Shown here one piece after another: positions 9,052 to 20,720 of a DNA stretch of 64,000 nucleotides. The number at the start of each line of letters is the position of its first letter. Position 1 is the stretch's first letter. This DNA is from Multifurca ochricompacta (Eukaryota; Basidiomycota; Agaricomycetes; Russulales; Russulaceae): contig WTXG01000142.1 in the NCBI GenBank assembly GCA_022496185.1, positions 1-64,000 on the forward strand, read 5' to 3'. The notes beneath the pieces were generated by a model. It saw nothing but the letters and a program-made list of their open reading frames with translations, made no database searches and had not been told where the DNA came from. The translations under genes were made by a program, and so were the position numbers.

Positions 9052-10524
9052 TGACACAAGTAAGGCCGGTCCATATAATGGATCCCGTACCAAACACATA
9101 GTACAAAGTACAATGGAACCCGCTCTCCGTCATGTCGCCATGGGATCTTAGCTTCTTACCTACCTGCCTACCTACCTACGCGAGCCTCCCGTCTTGACTC
9201 GAGAATTTTTTTTTTGCAGTTTTCCCTTTTAACGCTTTATATTACATATATGGTACTGAAAGAGGTTGGTAACTCCGCCCCAAAGCCAAGCGGCAATCAC
9301 CCACCGGTCTGTTCCGTTGTCTCCGCGAACCAGCGAGAAGTGTTTGTGTGTAGCTTGGCTAGCGCTTACCCTTTTCTTCCCACTTGGCCTTTCCCCCGTC
9401 CTCCTCCATCCCCTCCTCAAAATCGGTTTCTACTCTAAGAGGCAGCAGCATCGTGAATAGTGAAAGTTAATCAGTATTTCAACTATAAGGAAGGAAGGAA
9501 AGGAAAGGAAGAATAAGCCCCCCTCCCCTCCCCATGTCCACCTTCATCGATTTTCCCACGAGTGGCAATCACCAAAAAGTCATGGTTCTTTTTTTATTTG
9601 ATCCATAACGAGTAGGAAATGGGGTAATTTCCCCCGCCGCCCAATGTCTTATGATGATGACCAGAAGTGCGATGATGATTTGGTGGAAGGAAGGGGGGGA
9701 ATTTTGTTCTCCTGTGCGCCGTGGACGAACAAATTGATATCATTTTTTTTTTTTCATTCATTTCGTGTCAATTGATTCGTGTGTACGTTGATCGCACGCA
9801 ACAACAACAGGCGAGAGAGACGAGGAAACTATGAGAGCTTCATCTCCATACTGCCGAAAGGGATCATCATAAAGAGCGGATTTGGAGACAACCCGTGATA
9901 AATTATTATAATTATAATCGATGGTCGGTCGGTTGGTTGACATTCCCCAAACCAACCCAACTTCTTTGATGATGACGACGACGACGACAACATTGTCACA
10001 CGAGTAAGTTGATTCAAGGCGGGGGCGATACCATCATAGATCATATATCATGATCGTTTTACTCTCTCTCTCAACACACTCGACGGGGCACGGTGTCTTC
10101 AGCAGTCTCCCCTCCCCCCTCCCCGTTCGTCTTGTTCACCCCTTACCCCTTGTATGGATTTTTTGACGTACGGCAGTTCCTGAATAAATAAATCATGTGT
10201 CCCTGAGATTTGAGATGGGTTAGGGTAAGGGTATAAGGATAGATATAGAAAGGGCTTTTTAGCTCTGGATTGATAATTATATTTATATATATTATTATTA
10301 TTATTATGGCGGTGCCTGGCCACGGGGTGGTTGGGTGGGTGGAGGAGGCAGTTCACCCTCGTCGTAATTCACGTCAATTGTGCGGCTGTATCCTCACCCT
10401 CACCCTTTGGCTGTTTATACGATCCGCGATAAAAGGTCTATTCGATCAACCAACAACAAATGTTTTTGAGCGCCGTGCCCATTTTCCCCTCCCCCTCCTC
10501 CCCCTTTCCTCCACTTCCCATCCC

Positions 10525-12089
10525 ATGATGATAATGAGGTCCTCGTTGTCAACACGAACGCCAAGTCTTCTTACCCTCACCACCACCTCCCTTCTCTTCC
10601 TTGCTGGATCCTCAATCGCTCAAATCAATTCTCCGGATTGTAGTTTAGCGTGGAAATGGGTATGGGCTTCAATTTTTTTTTTCTTTTTTTTTTTTAACGA
10701 GGAACATTTATATATATATATATATAGTCTTTCAACTCACTTGGTCAAAATGCATGTACGGTCGCTGCGTATTTGATGGCAACATGTAATGGAGGAGGTG
10801 AGTATCCAAATCTATCTTTTTTCCTAAAATTTTATTCCTGCTCTCATCTCTCTCTTCTCCCTAGCGTTTACCATCTCGGCCCTTCAGCCTGGATACTCGT
10901 ATACAGGTCCCAGTGGTATCGACGATGGAAATCTGTGCAAGTGTAACACCATCACCTATTCGCTTATAAGTGCGTGCGACGCATGTCAGGGAGAAACGTG
11001 GACACCGTATGTCCGCCTAATCCTCTTTTTTTTTTTTTTTTGCCTCAATTTGCTTTTTTTTTTTTTCTTTTCAGCTGGACGGAATATTCATTCAATTGCA
11101 CGAAAGTTATGCCCCCGTCAACGTGAGTTTAAGAAAAAAAATTCTGTTTTTTTTTTTTAAGCCGAGTCATTATATGACGGGGGTATATATACAGTTTCCC
11201 TAATGCTGTGCCTTCAGGGACACGTGTACCACAATGGGCTCTTCTTGATATCACAGTTCGTTTATTTATTATACGTCATTTTTTAACAATGCGGTTACTA
11301 ACGTTTCCCCTCACCAGCCCGAGAACAGCTGGAATGCCAGTACATCATTCACCATTGGCGGTTAGTGAATCCTTCGCGGCGGAGGGGTTTGACGGGGGTG
11401 GTTTTTTTTTTGACGTTTTTCTTTTACCCCTCTCTAGATACTCCCGAGATAGCCCCCGGTGCAATACTTTCTCCCTCAGGTTCTTCCACCTCATCTCCAT
11501 CCATCTCATCCTCCACATCTTCTTCCCGAATCTCATCCACCTCTACCATCATCGTCGTACCCACCCCTACGCCCGCTCCTTCCGGGAGTAAATCCAATAC
11601 GGGGGCTATCGCAGGTGGGGTTGTCGGTGGTATCGCTGCGATCGCGATTGCCGGTCTCGCCGTGTTCTTCTGGCAAAGACGAAGGAAGCCACAGGCTCCT
11701 TCTTCTGCCTTTGCGGGGGAAGGTACGTCTGGGGTACGGCCGCATTCGTCTTATTATCAAGCACCACCACCACCAATGGGAGAGTTCCGTCCACCGATGT
11801 CGGATGATGGAACGTTTGTTACACCAGGGACACCCCCAATGAAGATCTACGTAAGGGTCTTTTTTTTTTCCCCCTCTTTCAATAATAATTGATATTATAA
11901 TAGGATCCGAACGACCCAACTACATTTCCTGGGTACCAGCCTTCGTCAGAAGCAGCTCATGTACCTTATATAGGAAATGGAAATGGAAATGGAAGCGGAA
12001 CTTTCAACAGTGTCAATACTTTGGCTAATATGCAGACTTCGCGACCTCAAGGTGGAGGAGGAGGATATCATGGTTTACCCACAGTGTGA
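10525..12089 (+). CDS. Secreted/single-pass membrane protein of a basidiomycete family
   Basis: I assemble eight exons: 10525-10659, 10728-10797, 10865-11006, 11075-11122, 11195-11255, 11318-11360, 11438-11850 and 11904-12089. All phases fit, giving 365 residues. A signal peptide covers about residues 1-33 (basic start, then SLLTLTTTSLLFLAGSSIA). The ectodomain has spaced cysteines (CTVAAYLMATCNGG, CKCNTITYSLISACDACQG, YSFNC), then a Ser/Thr/Pro-rich stalk. One helix follows (AIAGGVVGGIAAIAIAGLAV) with a basic stop (QRRRK), and then a proline- and glycine-rich cytoplasmic tail. Homologous uncharacterised proteins are common in Agaricomycetes; the layout resembles a cell-surface sensor or adhesin. 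Function unknown. The first of several ATGs is used; the fourth codon ATG is an alternative. Confidence 0.85.
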
Positions 12090-13003
12090 TTTCGATCTCA
12101 TACATACGTACGTACGGACGGACGGTGTACTGTCAATTGCTTTTTTTTAATTTATTTCAAGTGATGGAGTCAATTTTAAATTTTTTCCGATATCCCCCAC
12201 TGACTTTTTTTTTTTTTTTCATTAGTCCCCTTTCCCCCCTCCATAGTTGTACCTTTTTTGCTCGCTTTACACAACTCGTTTACGCCAATTCTGATGACAC
12301 AATACGGCCCCCTCTTTTTTTTTTAACAACAAAAAATGAATGAGTGAGGAGAAGGCAGAATTATCAACCACAACCAAAAACTCACTTAAACCATATATAG
12401 GACAGTAAATAAATATAAATCCGGTTTTTTGAACTTTTTTTTTTTAAGGACCGGGATCGGGCGACGATCAAACAAGTACAGCGCCCATCCAAAAAAAGAA
12501 AAAACCATTAATATTAATGGGTTTGGGGAGATCTTTCTTCAAACACCCAAACCCAAACCGCCAACGTCAAAAAGCCCAGCCCGAAAGGGGACAAGGGATT
12601 TGGGGGTGAGTGTGAGTGGGGGCGGAAATATTCCCCGGTTGACCCTTGTTTGTTTTTTATTCTGGCTTCCCCCCATTGAATTGAACAAGAAAAAGAAATA
12701 GTGGCGGGTGGCGGGTGGCGGGTGGCGGTGTGAGTGTTGTTGTAAACACTCTGGTCATCAGGGAACTTACCCCGAAAGGAAAGAAAAACACCGTATCGAT
12801 CATCATGGGTTGGGTATAAATTGTTCCCTTATCAGATCAGAACGTTGTGTTGTTCAACATTTATAAATAATAAAACCACCCGAGTTTAGTATCAGCAACC
12901 TCTCTCTCCTCCTCTATCACAACCAATGTCGTTCTATTTCTAACTATAAAAAAAATGCTCAACCGCCTCAAAAAACAAAAAAAAAAAACATTGTCTTCCC
13001 CCC
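12090..13003. other. Intergenic spacer with homopolymer tracts
   Basis: The presumed 3' region of the preceding gene, then A/T-rich DNA with several T8-T14 runs, palindromic TACGTACG at 12104-12116 and a G-rich heptamer tandem at 12701-12731. No gene recognised. Confidence 0.6.
12701..12731 (+). repeat. GGTGGCG-type tandem repeat
   Basis: Four consecutive near-perfect 7-nt units of the form GTGGCGG. Closely spaced G runs make a G-quadruplex possible on the plus strand. Confidence 0.75.
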
Positions 13004-13390
13004 TCATTCATCGAGTCCTCCAAGGGGCCTTTCGACAGCCTGGTTTATTATATTGTCAAACAACGTGTGGCAAAATCTCGATAACGATAGAGATATACCT
13101 GGAACTTGAACGATAATATGCAAGTGGCCCTCCTTTGGAGCTGCTTTTTTTTTTTTTTTTTTCCAGTATTTGGAGAGCTCCTCGGCAAGGTGGAGGACCT
13201 GAACGGTTCCATTTCCATGTAACGCAATATCAGACAGACTCAGTAGGGCAGGGGGGTTATCATACTTACTCACAAGATCATCGATGTGCAGTAATTTCAA
13301 CAACTTCCAAAGAGTGGGTTGATCTGCTGCGAGGTGGTCCAACTCAGGAGCTTTCTTGGTCTTGATGGCATCTGATCGATTGGATTCCAT
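13004..13390 (-). pseudogene. CRN (Crinkler-like) N-terminal header relic
   Basis: This encodes the second half of a Crinkler N-terminal ubiquitin-like header, including LAADQPTLWKLLKLLHID and EELSKYWKKK and ending HLHIIVQVP. That ending corresponds to the HVLVVVP motif closing CRN headers. After it comes a probable intron (GTATAT to ACCAG), then AVERP, the same exon join as in the better copy at 36.6-38.8 kb. Everything downstream (NTPase and C-terminal domain) is missing, as is the first half of the header. A poly-A run encoding lysines interrupts the header. It lies head-to-head with the next relic. Confidence 0.7.
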
Positions 13391-13554
13391 CCAACCTTAA
13401 AAATGTTCGCCCAATAGATACGGTGAGTGGTATGTTCCATTGTTGAGGCTAGGGACTGAACATGGAGGCTAGAGGTTCATATACAGTGTAGTAGTCAACC
13501 TCTCTCTGGTGGTTGACCCCCCCCCTCCCCAACACTACCACCCTCTTATGTCTC

Positions 13555-14120
13555 ACAACTATCAAGATTGAGATAGCTCCGGAGGTGGATTACCTTGCAG
13601 CAGATCATCCCGCCCGTTGGATGTTGTCCTACAAAGACTGCTATGAAAATGCGGGTGGATATGATCAAGTGGCCCTCAATTTCCCCCCACCCCCCTCCCT
13701 TCCCTGAGTTTGGATATTGACATTCACCGGAGATGGCACCGTCGAGGCCTCTCCACCTTCAGAGGCAGATTTCCAGACACTGGAACAACTCTTGATGAGG
13801 TTCACTTTGCATGTAATTGTTACAAGTACCATGTAAGTCCCTATCTATTTGGGACTTTGCAGCACACGTGTTTGAACAATATCGGGGCTGTCGAACCGTC
13901 GTCTAACGATTGATTGACTTTAAATGAGGCAGCTCAAGCATTCTAGCTTAGTGCCTTGTGGCGCGATCCAACTCGATCAAAAATATTCGCAATATATCCC
14001 TGACTTGACTTGGGAAACGAGCTTTTGGGTTTATCTGCCCCACCCCCAAACAACAGTCCTCCTTCACCAGTCTGTACTACCACCTAGACGATCTTGGCTA
14101 TGTCAAGAAGGGTGAATAGT
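13555..14120 (+). pseudogene. Second CRN relic, divergent orientation
   Basis: A strongly decayed plus-strand CRN fragment. Header remnants are VDYLAADHPARWML and the DNA around 13,810-13,840 that matches the intron donor after the header (TACCATGTAAGT). At 13,865-13,895 the intron 3' end and the GGGCTGTCGAA exon start are recognisable. At 14,010-14,115 the DNA matches the linker before the NTPase (GGAAACGAGCTT, then CACCTAGACGATCTTGGCTATG), as also seen in the relic at 35.6-36.4 kb. Reading frame is lost in several places. Only about 160 nt separate it from the opposite-strand relic at 13.0-13.4 kb. Confidence 0.6.
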
Positions 14121-14825
14121 TTGAGCAATCGGCAAGGCGGAAATAACTAGTTTTTAAAATTTCTTTTTTCTTTAAAAAGTGCTATGATCGATCGCCTATA
14201 GTACGTGGTTACCTGTTGCCAGCAGTGATACGCATCTTTACTCAGATAAGCACACGCAGACACGGCCAACAATTCCGATACATTTTTCCCTCAGATGGAA
14301 CGTTGCGCTTACAGTTTGTAACAACTTTCGTTGTGTGCAGGCAATCTCTTTGAAGGTGGGAACGATGGAAGGAATGGAACGAGCAGTTGTTAACTAGCGC
14401 TATCTGTGTATTCACTGGACCCGACTTTCTCTGCATCCGGGTTGTAATTTTTGGAAATGTATTCGTCCCCGCGTCTGCCCCGCCTTCGGCACCGGACGCC
14501 AAAAAAAAAAAAAGTTCGTGTGCGCGCAGAAGGGACCTCCAGGTCTCGCCTCCATTATGTCGTAATACTCCTTGACGCGTCTGATCAAGGCAAGAATCGT
14601 CGCTCTGTGATAGATAAAGACTTGAAGAGTTGCAATGTTATAGTTCACACTGCCATGCCACTATGGCTCTAATGGATATAAAGTGAATGAAGAAACAAAA
14701 GATATGACATATGACCAAACAATGATGGATAAATGGACAACTCCTTTTATATCTATATTTTTCTCCACAACTCACAACTCACAACTCAACGCACACCCCA
14801 CCCTTTCCCTCTCAACTCATATATA
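14121..14825. other. Intergenic, probable promoter of the zinc-finger gene
   Basis: No gene supported. Short minus-strand frames (for example ending near 14648) have no recognisable domain. CAACTCACAACTCACAACTCA repeats at about 14765-14790 and AT-rich DNA just before 14826 are the likely upstream region of the following gene. Confidence 0.5.
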
Positions 14826-17342
14826 ATGTCGTATTCTCATAGGCTTCCGTGCTTGTACGCAGGTTGTCCTGTCACTTTCAAGAGTCAACACGGCCGCACG
14901 TACCACATACGGTCGATTCATCGTTCAGATACAGAATTAAGACAGCAGGATCCCTCCTCCAGCGCTGCTGCTACCACTCTGCATCAAAACGAGCTGTATT
15001 ATGGAGATGGACCATCATATTCGAGCTCCTCAGGTCCAAGTGGACAACAACGACGGATCGAACATACTTATCTCACCAGTAAAGTTTCTATCTCATTTAC
15101 ACCTTCTTGATATACAATTGTTTTTTTTTTTTTTTTTTTTTCTCAAGCTGTTCCCGGGAATTCCCCCCTACATCAATCAATGATAAATCGTATTGCCAAG
15201 TTAGAGGATAGAGTTCAACTTGCTGAAAACTTAGCACGACAATACGCTACGAGACCCGATTTGGCCCTGAGCGCCAATAATATTCCTTTATTGACAAAGA
15301 CTATGGCTCGGGTTATCAGAATGGCGGTTACTGCAAGCAATTCAGTGCTTGAAGAAGAAGAAGAAGAAGAAGTCGAGCTCGGTCGAGAAGAGTACGAGTT
15401 TATCACACAAAGCGCGCATTTTCACAATTCTGATCAAAGTTATTTACAGTGGACCAGCTGACTCGACGACATCTGAGAATGGACAACAGGACGATTGTAT
15501 TGAGGACGTCAGCAGTGCGTTAATCCTTTATCCACCAACCCGTGTTACCACCCGCTTCATTTACAGGCATCGAGCCAGTCCTAGACATCAGTGCAGGTGA
15601 AGACAAAAATTTAATTAAGCAGAAAAAAAAGTGGCAACAATAACAGGTTCATAATATAACATAGATGTCAGCTATCTGGGAGACGAGGAAGAAGGAGAGA
15701 CAAGGCAGCGTAAAGGAAAAGGAAAAGGAAAACAGATCGCAAAAATGGTAAATCCTTGTTCTGACTTCTCTCACGCGCGCTTAGAGTGACTGATTTCATT
15801 AGGTGTCGCGTCGTGATACCAAGAAGAAGTCGAAATTCAGCCCAAGCCAGTTGCGGAGTGGAGTCGCGAAGGCGCGTGTTGTGAAACCAGCTATGGAAAC
15901 TTCAGAGTCAATCAATGAGCGCAAGCGAAAACTCCATGAAGATGCAGCGTCACCGTAAGAGTATATTTGGGATACAAAAAAGTCCAATCTCACAACGATA
16001 ACGATTACCACCAGGGAGTACCATTTTGGCCCGAGAGATTCCAAGCGCAGTAAGACCGATTTCACGGGGCTCTATAGTGATTGGGAGGAAAGAATTGAAA
16101 CTTGTAAGTCACTCTTATTTTTGCGATGAATTTATTGTTTATCTGATCATAAATAGCAGTTCCCACTAGCACTTTCACGGCGGCGGCATCCAGGTCAAAT
16201 TGTTCATATGACCATTTTGGATCTAGTAGAGGAGTCAGTGAGAGCCATGAAGATGACGATACAATATCTCAAGCATCCCAGTACGTCACGCGTGGTCGCC
16301 AGAGTACATGGACTACAACACAGGTATTATTATTTTTATATCATTTTAACTTGTTGTTAAGGATCGCTTATTTAATACGCATTGATGTACCAGGCGACTG
16401 TGGGTACAGAAAATGGCTCAAAAAACACCAATCTTAAGCGTCACCGGGGGAGGTACTCAATGGCAGACATGCCATTCTCACGTGGTTCAGCTCACACGAA
16501 AAGATGGCGAAAAGTGTTCATTCCAGCTCTTTTATCATGGGCAGGGTCCATAGAAGACCCATTTGGCACAAATGGCCAAGTGGAGGGCATTATAAGGGAG
16601 ATATGGTGTGTTGCATACCCAGACATTCCGCTTGGGCCCGAGGAAATGGACATCACACTGGGCGTGGTGCGTCCATACCTTTCCTTATTGAATTATTGAT
16701 CTTATGACCTTCAGGTTAACAATATGCTAAATAACTGGCGCAGCGACATCGGCAAGGCGGGCTGCAAGGCTGTTACGGATCTATGGGACGACGACCCATC
16801 TTCTGAACTCTCCTCATCTTTGGAAGGGCGCGCAAAATTTGTTGAGTCCGCTCTCAAGGGCTTTCGCTTTATCTACAAGCATCCAGACGTCATGGTGAGT
16901 TTATATGTTATGATTGTACTATACTAGTCTAAACATTGCCGCCAAACAACAGGGCTCGCGTGCAGCGTTTTGTTCCGATCTAATCACGAAAGTATATTCA
17001 ACGCACCTTCGAAGGATAACGAAATCGTCAATGAATTATGGTCCTCAAATCGGAGCACTGGCACTGGTAACAGCTGCAGTTGAGCGAGGGCTAACCGTAT
17101 TCAACGATGATGGAAAGCCGCGTGGTTTTATTGACGATCCTTGGGGCAAAAAGGCACGCGAATGGGTTACCGCTACGGAAAGAGTCGACGACGATCGATG
17201 GGAACAGATAATTGAGAAAGCACAAACATATTTTCATGCTGGGTATGATGTGTCCTCCTCTCCAAATGCTGGAGGACCCAGTCATGCTTTCATCGAGCTT
17301 GACTGGTGCGTTTTCTTATTTCTTCCTTGTTATTTTTACTAA
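14826..17342 (+). CDS. C2H2 zinc finger protein with fungal domain of unknown function
   Basis: I assemble eleven exons: 14826-15078, 15148-15391, 15450-15514, 15567-15596, 15665-15747, 15803-15954, 16015-16103, 16157-16323, 16394-16666, 16715-16894 and 16953-17342. All phases fit, giving about 641 residues. The N-terminus has one C2H2 finger, C-X4-C-X12-H-X4-H, at residues 9-31 (CLYAGC, then HIRSIH). The middle is Lys/Glu/Gly-rich and probably disordered. The C-terminal 250 residues (from KRWRKVFIPALLSWAG through IGALALVTAAVERGL to the end) match a domain widespread in Agaricomycetes; I think it is the DUF6532 type, not certain. It may be DNA-binding, but no catalytic motif is visible. It lies 310 nt upstream of, and collinear with, the ATPase-nuclease pseudogene. 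Exon 8 has an alternative acceptor 4 nt on. Confidence 0.75.
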
Positions 17343-17652
17343 TTGCCAATCCATCACGCGCGTAGATTATTTTGAATGACGTCATAACTTTTCTATGGAC
17401 ACGCCGTGTTGCGTTGCAAAGGGGCTTTCACCCCGCACCGCATGGGCGGCTTGCTCGTACAACACGGATGGGCCACCGTGTATCGTTAGATCTATTCCTT
17501 TGAACCTATTTGTTTGTTGTGTCTGTCTAAGAGATGGATCTGATCACCAATTTGCAAGCGCTTAGTCACGTGACATGACTCTGAGGTGAGGCTGAGTTGA
17601 GTGAGAGTGAGGCTTACAATCGAACAATCGAACAACGATTCATCAAGTGGTC
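17343..17652. other. Spacer holding the conserved upstream block of inverted repeat 1
   Basis: About 300 nt between two collinear genes. From about 17,400 to 17,510 it matches the sequence upstream of the second ATPase-nuclease copy (28,455-28,550, minus strand). It includes two possible hairpins: GGGG-CTTTCA-CCCC at 17421-17434 and ACACGG-8 nt-CCGTGT at 17462-17481. Confidence 0.6.
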
Positions 17653-20600
17653 ATGTCAAAGCACACTCTTTCTCCAAGCTCCCCCCCAGCAAAGCACGCC
17701 AGGCGTGAACACCAGAAATCGATCCCCTCTTCTTCAATGGATGTCGATCAAGAAGAATCTTCATCTATTACTTCGTCCTATCGCCTCTCCTCGAATCGCC
17801 TCGAGCTTTTTATGGAATGTTTACTCCGTGTAAAAGAAAATTCACCAGACCAGGAGATTGAAAAGAGACTCGCGTCAATCTATGGGGCCTTTAAGGGTGC
17901 ATACAAGGGGTTTCGAACTGATTTTGTCAGTGAGGATGTTTTCACAGAAAATGCTATTCGAGAAGGAGAGCATTTCTTCAACGTGTTGAGAAGGTCAGTA
18001 AGGGAGGGTGCCACTGAGGATGACCACCAAGCTGTCGTAACTCATAGTCCGTATCTTTTCCTTATCAGATCAATCAATCCACGAATGTTTTTCCTTAGAT
18101 GTCTTTTGGACTCCACGTCCGCCCATCAATGAGGGTAAGGCCCATGAACTTGCCCCACCCCCTATAATCATTTTCTAATCACATTGGGTTCCAGCAACCA
18201 AGTTTGATACGGGTTTTCAACAACTTGAAGAAAGTGGTAAGTCTATTATAAGTACTTCAACTTCAACTTTAAATCTGGCCACTCATTTAAATCATATACA
18301 TGTAAGTTGTCATGAATTCGTGGAATGCAGAGTTTGTCTGCAGGGAACCACTTGACGGCCTGAAAAGGCACATCCAACGCGAACTGAGATCCCCTGGTTC
18401 AGATCAGAAGATATATGCACGATATTGCTCTATTGTCCAGTCATCTGGGATGGGCAAGTCGCGCCTGATCGATGAGTTGTCCCGTGAGGATTTCCTTATT
18501 CCAATCAATCTACGCCCTCATGACAGCAAAGGTCTGTCTCGCCTTCTTATTCATTGTCTTAGCTTGCGTAATCGATTTTATAGGATATCCCCCTCCGGAC
18601 AGTGAACTTCATCAGTTTCTCGCTGGGCCACAGCAAGACACAGCTTTATTGGCCTATAATCGGGCATCCCATTTCCTCCTCGCTTTGTTCGAAGTGACGC
18701 AGGACACCATTGTGAATGAGCTGGATCCCCGTAGCAACAATGCCCCTGACAGGAATTACCGGATCCGCGCGTTCAGGGATCTTATGTCAAGCGGTCAGAA
18801 CCTGAAAAGCGTAGGTGGAGATAGGCAATCATTTTACAATAAGGTTATCGCCCGGGCTAGCAGCGTACGTCTGTCATGGGTCATTCATACCCTTCATTTA
18901 TTCTAAACGTTCTGAAGGAGATGAGGGCACAACCCAACGTGGGATTAATGCGATTAACTAATGCATTTAAACGCTTTCGAGATGCAGTGAATCGTGAAGG
19001 TGTAGAGACGCGCCGTTCTCCTCGTTCGACAAAGAAATCTTTGGACATCGAAATCTACATTTCATTCGATGAGGCTCATTCCCTCACAACCCCTTTTGGC
19101 GAGCACGACTGGCGCTCTCCTTTTACTGAACTGCGTCGAGCACTTCAAATGTTGGAGGGCAGTCCTATGTGGTCCTTTTTTCTTTCCACTTCTGGGAAGA
19201 TCACCCAATTCTCACAGCCACGTTCTGTGGACCCTTCCAACCGTGTCAGACAGGGGGAATTAATAATACCCCAACCTTACATTTACCTTGGGTTTGACCA
19301 GCTGATGGAAACTCAGAAGATCTCTTAATACAATACTCTTAAAGACGTCACTTCGTTGGAGTGCATTGCTCACATGGGAAGGCCATTGTAAGCCATATGT
19401 TATCCTGTCTTGACCTTTTTCTTTTTTTTTTACATTTTCCAGGTGGGGTACACTTTACGACCACGGCAACGAAGAAAGTCACAAGAAATTAATCGGTTTT
19501 GCCATGGACAAACTACTATGCGGGTCCCCAGGCCCAGGCCCCCTTTCGGATGCGCGCATATATGCGGTTTTGTCCCAGCGTTTGGCACTGGATATTGGCA
19601 CTTCTCAATTCATTTTACCATCTGTGACACCTCTGAATCTTGCAGAAATTGTTCATGAGCAAATTACAAATCATATGCGCGTCTGCATCTCTGTCGGAAA
19701 GGAATTTGAGTCTATGCGTGGAGTTGCTTCGTCCGAGCCGATCCTCTCAGAGGCTGCTTCTCGTATCATGAATGACGAGCTTGGGTTTAATCTACCTGTG
19801 GCGCTTGAAAAGGTCTTATCGGGGTTCTCCGTCAGTCAAGAAGCCCGTGGAGAGTTATTGGTCGCCGCCTGGTTCACTTGGGCACGCGACCAGGTGGTTA
19901 AAAGTAAAGGTGAACCTTGTGACGGGGCGCTCTGTCACTTTTTCACTGTCAAGGAACTGTTCGAAAACCTGTTTCCTGCATCTGTTTTCAAATTGATTGC
20001 GAAGGCCAAGCCATCTCTATGTCCGCAGAACGGCAACACGAATCAGGTATTCGAAGATGCATTCAAGGGGGCTAGGATGCATTTTAATCATTTCATCAAA
20101 CCGTACGAACAAAAGGTCTTGGCGCGTAAATACCTAATCCGTTTCATGGCAAGGGGCGCGGCTGCTCTGGGCGCCAATTGTCAACCTGGCTTTGACGCAG
20201 TTTACCCATTTTTGTATGGGGACATCCACCTTGATGTGCAGAAACTGGGATTTATCATTGTCCAAGTGAAGAATAATGCAAGTATTGGTCCAAAGGAATT
20301 TAATGGAATCTTCAGGGATATGGATCCCTTCGAATCTGAATTACTCGACGCATCAGACAAGAAAAACGGCATATTCCCGATTCCGATAATCCGTCTACTC
20401 TTCAGCCTTTCTTCTAAAGGTGACCCTAAGGTGGAACACATGAAGTATAAATCACCATCAGATGGTGCGACGTCCTTGGGCAATAAGGGACAAGCGCTCT
20501 TCACATCCTACGATTATGTGTGTTCAGGGGTCAGTGAAGACATTCTCAACCAGTGGCGGGGGACACTTCTAATGCATGGAAAGCAATGGTGAATATGCGG

Positions 20601-20720
20601 GAGGAGTGGGATAAGTTTTTTAGGAGTTCGAATGAACCTGAGATACTTCGTTCCTCTCTTCCCGGTACTGGAGCGAACAAGACTCACAGTGAGTTTTGGT
20701 GGAAATAATGTAATGTGACC
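17390..20720 (+). repeat. Inverted repeat 1, left arm
   Basis: This arm holds an ATPase-nuclease gene copy with upstream and downstream flanks. It is homologous in inverted orientation to 25,940-28,560. Similarity begins about 260 nt before the start codon and ends about 20,720 (…GAGTTTTGGTGG…), where the flanks diverge. The right arm is shorter because of several internal deletions. Confidence 0.85.
17653..20708 (+). pseudogene. P-loop ATPase plus PD-(D/E)XK-like nuclease, copy 1 (nonsense mutation)
   Basis: A spliced gene with introns at about 18045-18097, 18133-18193, 18238-18328, 18532-18582, 18868-18918 and 19387-19440. The N-terminus is Ser-rich and disordered, then helical. The P-loop is VQSSGMGKSRLIDELS; the first P-loop position is Q rather than A/G. 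Walker B-like IYISFDEAHSL and a sensor-like FFLSTSGKI follow. The C-terminal half contains GFDAVYPFLYGDIHLDV and FIIVQVKNN, the D...QXK pattern of a restriction-endonuclease-like fold with Q in place of E. In-frame TAA at 19326-19328 breaks it; the second copy reads AAA there. A frame change near 20555 (G run) separates the coded end at 20592 from the homologous tail ending 20708. Related proteins are numerous in Agaricomycetes. It was probably once an NTP-driven nuclease; now likely inactive. Confidence 0.75.

Larger units (their letters stand above)
7669..10524. other. Intergenic spacer, low complexity
   Basis: No gene recognised in about 2.85 kb. The open frames here are short, compositionally biased and lack known motifs. 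The stretch holds a polypurine tract (8036-8262), poly-T and poly-A runs, CCTA and GGAA repeats near 9160-9180 and 9490-9510, and a TG microsatellite. The last few hundred bases are probably the promoter of the gene starting at 10525. Confidence 0.6.

Noticed and set aside
14242..14648. Minus-strand frames upstream of the zinc-finger gene
   Set aside because: Overlapping short frames around a poly-A run without splice signals or family resemblance.
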